The position numbers were made by a program, and so were the translations under genes. Below are positions 5,707-8,187 of a stretch of DNA of 8,187 nucleotides, piece by piece. Numbering within the stretch: the first letter of the stretch is position 1; every line of letters begins with the position of its first letter. The DNA comes from HXMU1420-2 sp040830545 (GTDB lineage Bacteria; Pseudomonadota; Alphaproteobacteria; Rhodobacterales; Rhodobacteraceae): NCBI GenBank assembly GCA_040830545.1, contig JBFOMB010000079.1:1-8187 (forward strand), written 5' to 3'. The notes beneath the pieces are model-generated. The model worked only from the letters and a program-made list of their open reading frames with translations. It was not told where the DNA came from and searched no databases.

Positions 5707-6804
5707 ATGTATGTAGCCGTCAAAGGTGGCGAACGCGCCATTGAAAACGCCCATGCCTGGCTGGAGGAAGAGCGGCGCGGCGACATGGACGTCGGCGAGC
5801 TGACCATCGCGCAGATCCGCGAACAGCTGAAGCTGGCGGTCAATCGGGTGATGGCAGAAGGGTCGCTGTACGATCCCGACCTTGCCGCGTTGGCGATCAA
5901 GCAATCGCGCGGGGACCTGATCGAAGCGATCTTCCTGATCCGGGCCTACCGGACCACGTTGCCGCGTTTTGGCGCGTCGAACCCGGTGGACACCGGCGAC
6001 ATGGCTTGTGACCGGCGCATCTCGGCCACGTTCAAGGACGCGCCGGGCGGGCAGGTGCTGGGGCCGACATTTGACTACACGCATCGCCTGCTGGACTTCA
6101 AACTGGCGGCAGAGGGTGAGGGCCTGTCTGCGCCCGAAGCACCGGCACGTGAAGAACCGACACCACATATCACGTCCTTCCTGCAGGGTGAGGATCTGAT
6201 CCAGCAGGAGCCGGAAAGCGAAGACACCCCGAGCGACATCACCCGCGAACCCATGTCCTACCCATCAGGGCGCGATGTGCGGTTGCAGGCACTGACCCGT
6301 GGGGATGAAGGGTTTGTGCTGGGCCTCGCCTATTCGACGCAGCGCGGATACGCGCGCAATCACGCATTTGTCGGGGAACTGCGGATCGGTACTGTGGCGG
6401 TCGAAATGGACATTCCGGAACTGGGTTTCGCCATTGAACTGGGCGAAGTCGAGCTGACCGAATGTGAGACCGTGAACCAGTTCAAGGGTTCAAAAACCGA
6501 GCCACCCCAGTTTACGCGCGGTTATGGGCTGGTCTTTGGTCAGAGCGAGCGCAAGGCGATTTCCATGGCGTTGGTCGACCGGGCCCTGCGCTGGCGCGAG
6601 TTGGGCGAGGACAATCTGGGCGCGGCGGCGCAAGACGAAGAATTCGTGCTGAGCCATTGCGACAACATTCAGGCGACCGGGTTCCTGGAGCATATCAAAC
6701 TGCCCCATTACGTGGATTTCCAGTCGGAACTGGAACTGGTCCGCAGGCTGCGCCGCGAGGCCGAGGCCAATGTGGCAGACACCCCAAGGGAGGCCGCAGA
6801 ATGA
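5707..6804 (+). CDS. phnI: Carbon-phosphorus lyase complex subunit PhnI
   Basis: PhnI is the catalytic subunit for the first committed step: it displaces adenine from ATP by phosphonate, giving ribose-1-phosphonate-5-triphosphate together with PhnG and PhnH. Alone, the E. coli protein acts as a purine nucleosidase. The 365-residue product (E. coli 354) opens with MYVAVKGGERAIENAHAWL, followed by QSRGDLIEAIFLIRAYRTTLPR (66-87) and RRISATFKDAPGGQ (103-116). The C-terminal block SHCDNIQATGF (316-326) runs on to HIKLPHYVDF (329-338). His329 and His334 match the paired E. coli histidines at the PhnI-PhnJ active site. An acidic, proline-rich stretch at about 137-178 is probably a flexible loop. The start is one base after the phnH stop, and the end overlaps phnJ by four bases (ATGA). 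Confidence 0.96.
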   Translation: MYVAVKGGERAIENAHAWLEEERRGDMDVGELTIAQIREQLKLAVNRVMAEGSLYDPDLAALAIKQSRGDLIEAIFLIRAYRTTLPRFGASNPVDTGDMACDRRISATFKDAPGGQVLGPTFDYTHRLLDFKLAAEGEGLSAPEAPAREEPTPHITSFLQGEDLIQQEPESEDTPSDITREPMSYPSGRDVRLQALTRGDEGFVLGLAYSTQRGYARNHAFVGELRIGTVAVEMDIPELGFAIELGEVELTECETVNQFKGSKTEPPQFTRGYGLVFGQSERKAISMALVDRALRWRELGEDNLGAAAQDEEFVLSHCDNIQATGFLEHIKLPHYVDFQSELELVRRLRREAEANVADTPREAAE

Positions 6805-7667
6805 CGGTCATCGACAGTTACAACTTTGCCTATCTGGACGAGCAGACCAAGCGGATGATCCGCCGGGCGATCCTCAAAGGGTTGGCGATCCCCGGCTATC
6901 AGGTGCCCTTTGCCAGTCGGGAAATGCCGATGCCTTACGGCTGGGGTACGGGCGGTGTGCAGGTCAGCGCGGCAACATTGACGCCGGATGACACGTTGAA
7001 GGTCATTGATCAGGGTGCGGATGACACCACAAACGCCGTGTCGATCCGCAAGTTCTTTGAACGGACCGCCGGGGTGGAGACCACCGAGGAAACCGACAGG
7101 GCCAGCATCATCCAGACCCGTCACCGTATCCCGGAACAGGAGCTGCGCGAGGATCAGATTCTGGTCTATCAGGTGCCGATCCCGGAACCGCTGCGCTTCC
7201 TTGAGCCGCGCGAGACCGAGACACGCAAGATGCACAGCCTTGAGGAATATGGGCTGATGCATGTGAAGCTGTACGAAGACATCTCGCAACACGGGCAGAT
7301 TGCGACCTCGTACGCCTATCCGGTCAAGGTCGAGGATCGTTACGTGATGGACCCGTCCCCGATCCCCAAATTCGACAATCCCAAGCTGGAGATGAGCGCG
7401 ATCCAACTGTTTGGCGCCGGGCGCGAGCAGCGGATTTATGCGGTGCCGCCCTGGACCAAGGTGGTCAGTCTGGATTTCGAGGATTACCCGTTCGAGGCGT
7501 CCAAGGCCGATCACGCCTGTGATCTGTGTGGCGCCGAAGACAGCTATCTGGACGAGGTCATCACCGACGATCAGGGCGGGCGCATGTTCGTCTGCTCGGA
7601 CACCGATTTTTGCCGATCCCGCCGCGAGGCCGGACACCGTGGCCGCCTGTCAGGAGAACCGTCATGA
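6801..7667 (+). CDS. phnJ: Alpha-D-ribose 1-methylphosphonate 5-phosphate C-P lyase PhnJ (radical SAM)
   Basis: PhnJ cleaves the carbon-phosphorus bond with radical chemistry from an iron-sulfur cluster and S-adenosylmethionine, releasing the alkane and ribose cyclic phosphate. The protein has 288 residues (E. coli 281). Its cysteines form the diagnostic C-x2-C-x21-C-x5-C pattern at C240, C243, C265 and C271. In E. coli the first three hold the 4Fe-4S cluster and the last is the thiyl-radical cysteine. Gly32, in the segment AIPGYQVPF, matches the E. coli glycyl-radical residue at the same number. Other near-invariant stretches are REMPMPYGWGTGG, DQGADDTTNAVSIR and VMDPSPIPKFDNPK. All catalytic residues are present, so the enzyme should be active. 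The ATG at 6801 overlaps phnI, with AAGGGAGG at 6786-6793 upstream. Confidence 0.98.
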   Translation: MTVIDSYNFAYLDEQTKRMIRRAILKGLAIPGYQVPFASREMPMPYGWGTGGVQVSAATLTPDDTLKVIDQGADDTTNAVSIRKFFERTAGVETTEETDRASIIQTRHRIPEQELREDQILVYQVPIPEPLRFLEPRETETRKMHSLEEYGLMHVKLYEDISQHGQIATSYAYPVKVEDRYVMDPSPIPKFDNPKLEMSAIQLFGAGREQRIYAVPPWTKVVSLDFEDYPFEASKADHACDLCGAEDSYLDEVITDDQGGRMFVCSDTDFCRSRREAGHRGRLSGEPS

Positions 7668-7996
7668 TCAATCAAATCCGTATCTATCAGATTTTCCCGG
7701 ACTCCGCGCAGGCCTTCCATGACCGGTTCCGCGATCACGCGTCGCGGATCATGGCGCGCCACGGGTTCCGTATTCAGGCCATGTGGGAAACCGGCGAGGG
7801 TGACGATCTGGCCTTTGTCTACCTGCTGACGTGGCAGGACGAGGCCGAGATGCAGGCCGCATGGGCGTCGTTCATGGCGGACGAGGAATGGGCCGAGATC
7901 AAGCGCAACACCAAGGAAAAGCCCATTGTCGGGTCGATCACCGATCTGCCGCTGCGGCCCACGCCATACTCTGCCGCGATTGGAGGGGACCAGTGA
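7664..7996 (+). CDS. NIPSNAP-family small protein within the C-P lyase operon
   Basis: This 110-residue protein resembles NIPSNAP-domain proteins (PF07978), small dimeric ferredoxin-like alpha-beta barrels. Visible traits are an N-terminal beta strand (INQIRIYQI), a helix with the FHDRFRDHASRIMARHGF pattern, a central strand pair around MWET..DLAFVYLLTWQDE, an amphipathic helix AEMQAAWASFMADEEWAEI, and a short C-terminal tail with PLRPTPYS. No signal peptide or membrane segment is seen. It overlaps the phnJ stop and the phnK start by four bases each, and has AGGAG at 7652-7656, so it is a true member of the operon. E. coli has no such gene between phnJ and phnK. Its role is unknown; an accessory or monooxygenase-like part in phosphonate metabolism, or help to the lyase complex, is speculation. 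Family membership is moderately sure. Confidence 0.85.
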   Translation: MINQIRIYQIFPDSAQAFHDRFRDHASRIMARHGFRIQAMWETGEGDDLAFVYLLTWQDEAEMQAAWASFMADEEWAEIKRNTKEKPIVGSITDLPLRPTPYSAAIGGDQ

Positions 7997-8187
7997 CACC
8001 GCTATTGCAAGTGCGCGATGTCTCCAAACGCTATGGCGGGCGGATTGGCTGCGCGGGTGTCAGCTTTTACCTTTTTCCGGGGGGGGGGTTGGGGATCGTC
8101 GGGGGAAACGGGGCGGGGAAATCGACTCTGCTGTACTGTCTTGCGGGGCCGTTGGGGCCTGGTACGGGGGGGGTGGTGTTTTGCACC
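7993..8187 (+). CDS. phnK: Phosphonate C-P lyase system ATP-binding protein PhnK (5' part, runs off window end)
   Basis: PhnK is an ABC-type ATPase that docks onto the PhnGHIJ core rather than serving as the transporter ATPase. Only the first 65 codons are present. The start is GTG at 7993, overlapping the previous stop (GTGA), with GGAGG at 7982-7986. The opening PLLQVRDVSKRYGG and the GVSF strand are typical; Tyr14 is the A-loop aromatic. A Walker A motif appears as GGNGAGKST at residues 37-45, with Lys43 in place. The PhnK family usually reads GESGSGKS/T here and has GE after the preceding proline, whereas this copy has GGG. From about base 8079 onward the DNA is dominated by G runs, so these departures may be sequence errors. 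The frame remains open to base 8187. The assignment relies as much on operon position as on the partial sequence. Confidence 0.88.
   Translation, partial: MTPLLQVRDVSKRYGGRIGCAGVSFYLFPGGGLGIVGGNGAGKSTLLYCLAGPLGPGTGGVVFCT

Noticed and set aside
5004..5900. Open frame of 298 codons on the minus strand across phnG, phnH and phnI
   Set aside because: It spans three well-supported sense genes and their junctions and shows no family resemblance, so it is a codon-bias shadow.
6708..7637. Long open frame (309 codons) on the minus strand opposite phnI/phnJ
   Set aside because: It lies almost entirely antisense to phnJ, whose protein matches E. coli residue by residue. The antisense product has no recognisable motif; long antisense frames are common in G+C-rich coding DNA.
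1..8187. CRISPR array, tRNA, rRNA, insertion sequence or prophage elements
   Set aside because: No regularly spaced direct repeats, RNA-gene signatures, transposase motifs or terminal inverted repeats flanked by target duplications were seen.

Overview
The window is one continuous phosphonate uptake and carbon-phosphorus (C-P) lyase locus, in two opposing transcription blocks. The DNA is G+C rich, genes are packed with 1-4 base overlaps, and there are two PhnE-type permeases, a hexapeptide acyltransferase beside the transporter, and a divergent phnF. Together these suggest an alphaproteobacterium, most likely of the Rhodobacterales (Roseobacter group). That placement is inferred from gene order and recalled protein similarity, not from a search.

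Layout. Bases 1-744 are the 3' part of phnD (phosphonate-binding protein). A strong hairpin follows at 763-791, then two translationally coupled permease genes, phnE1 (811-1680) and phnE2 (1677-3005), and a hexapeptide-repeat acyltransferase (3007-3627). The ATPase gene phnC is presumably upstream, outside the window. A gene-free stretch of 235 bases (3628-3862) holds a cluster of palindromes and separates this block from the convergent regulator gene phnF (minus strand, 3863-4576). A divergent control region (about 4577-4677) contains a promoter candidate for each direction, a tandem operator-like repeat and a possible Pho box. The catalytic operon then runs rightward: phnG (4678-5136), phnH (5136-5705), phnI (5707-6804), phnJ (6801-7667), a small NIPSNAP-family gene (7664-7996) and the 5' end of phnK (7993 to the window edge).

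How the genes work together. PhnD and the PhnE permeases import phosphonates. PhnI, with PhnG and PhnH, joins the phosphonate to ribose by displacing adenine from a nucleotide. After removal of pyrophosphate by PhnM (not in the window), the radical-SAM enzyme PhnJ cleaves the C-P bond. PhnK is an ABC-type ATPase that binds the GHIJ core. PhnF, a GntR/HutC-type repressor, probably controls the divergent promoters.

Most of the window is recognisable phn biology. The less ordinary points are the NIPSNAP gene embedded between phnJ and phnK, an apparent internal duplication in the large periplasmic insertion of PhnE2, the orphan acyltransferase, the palindrome cluster, the tandem operator in the phnF/phnG control region, the uncertain phnG start, and a sharp G-rich distortion of the last ~110 bases, which looks like sequence error at a contig edge.
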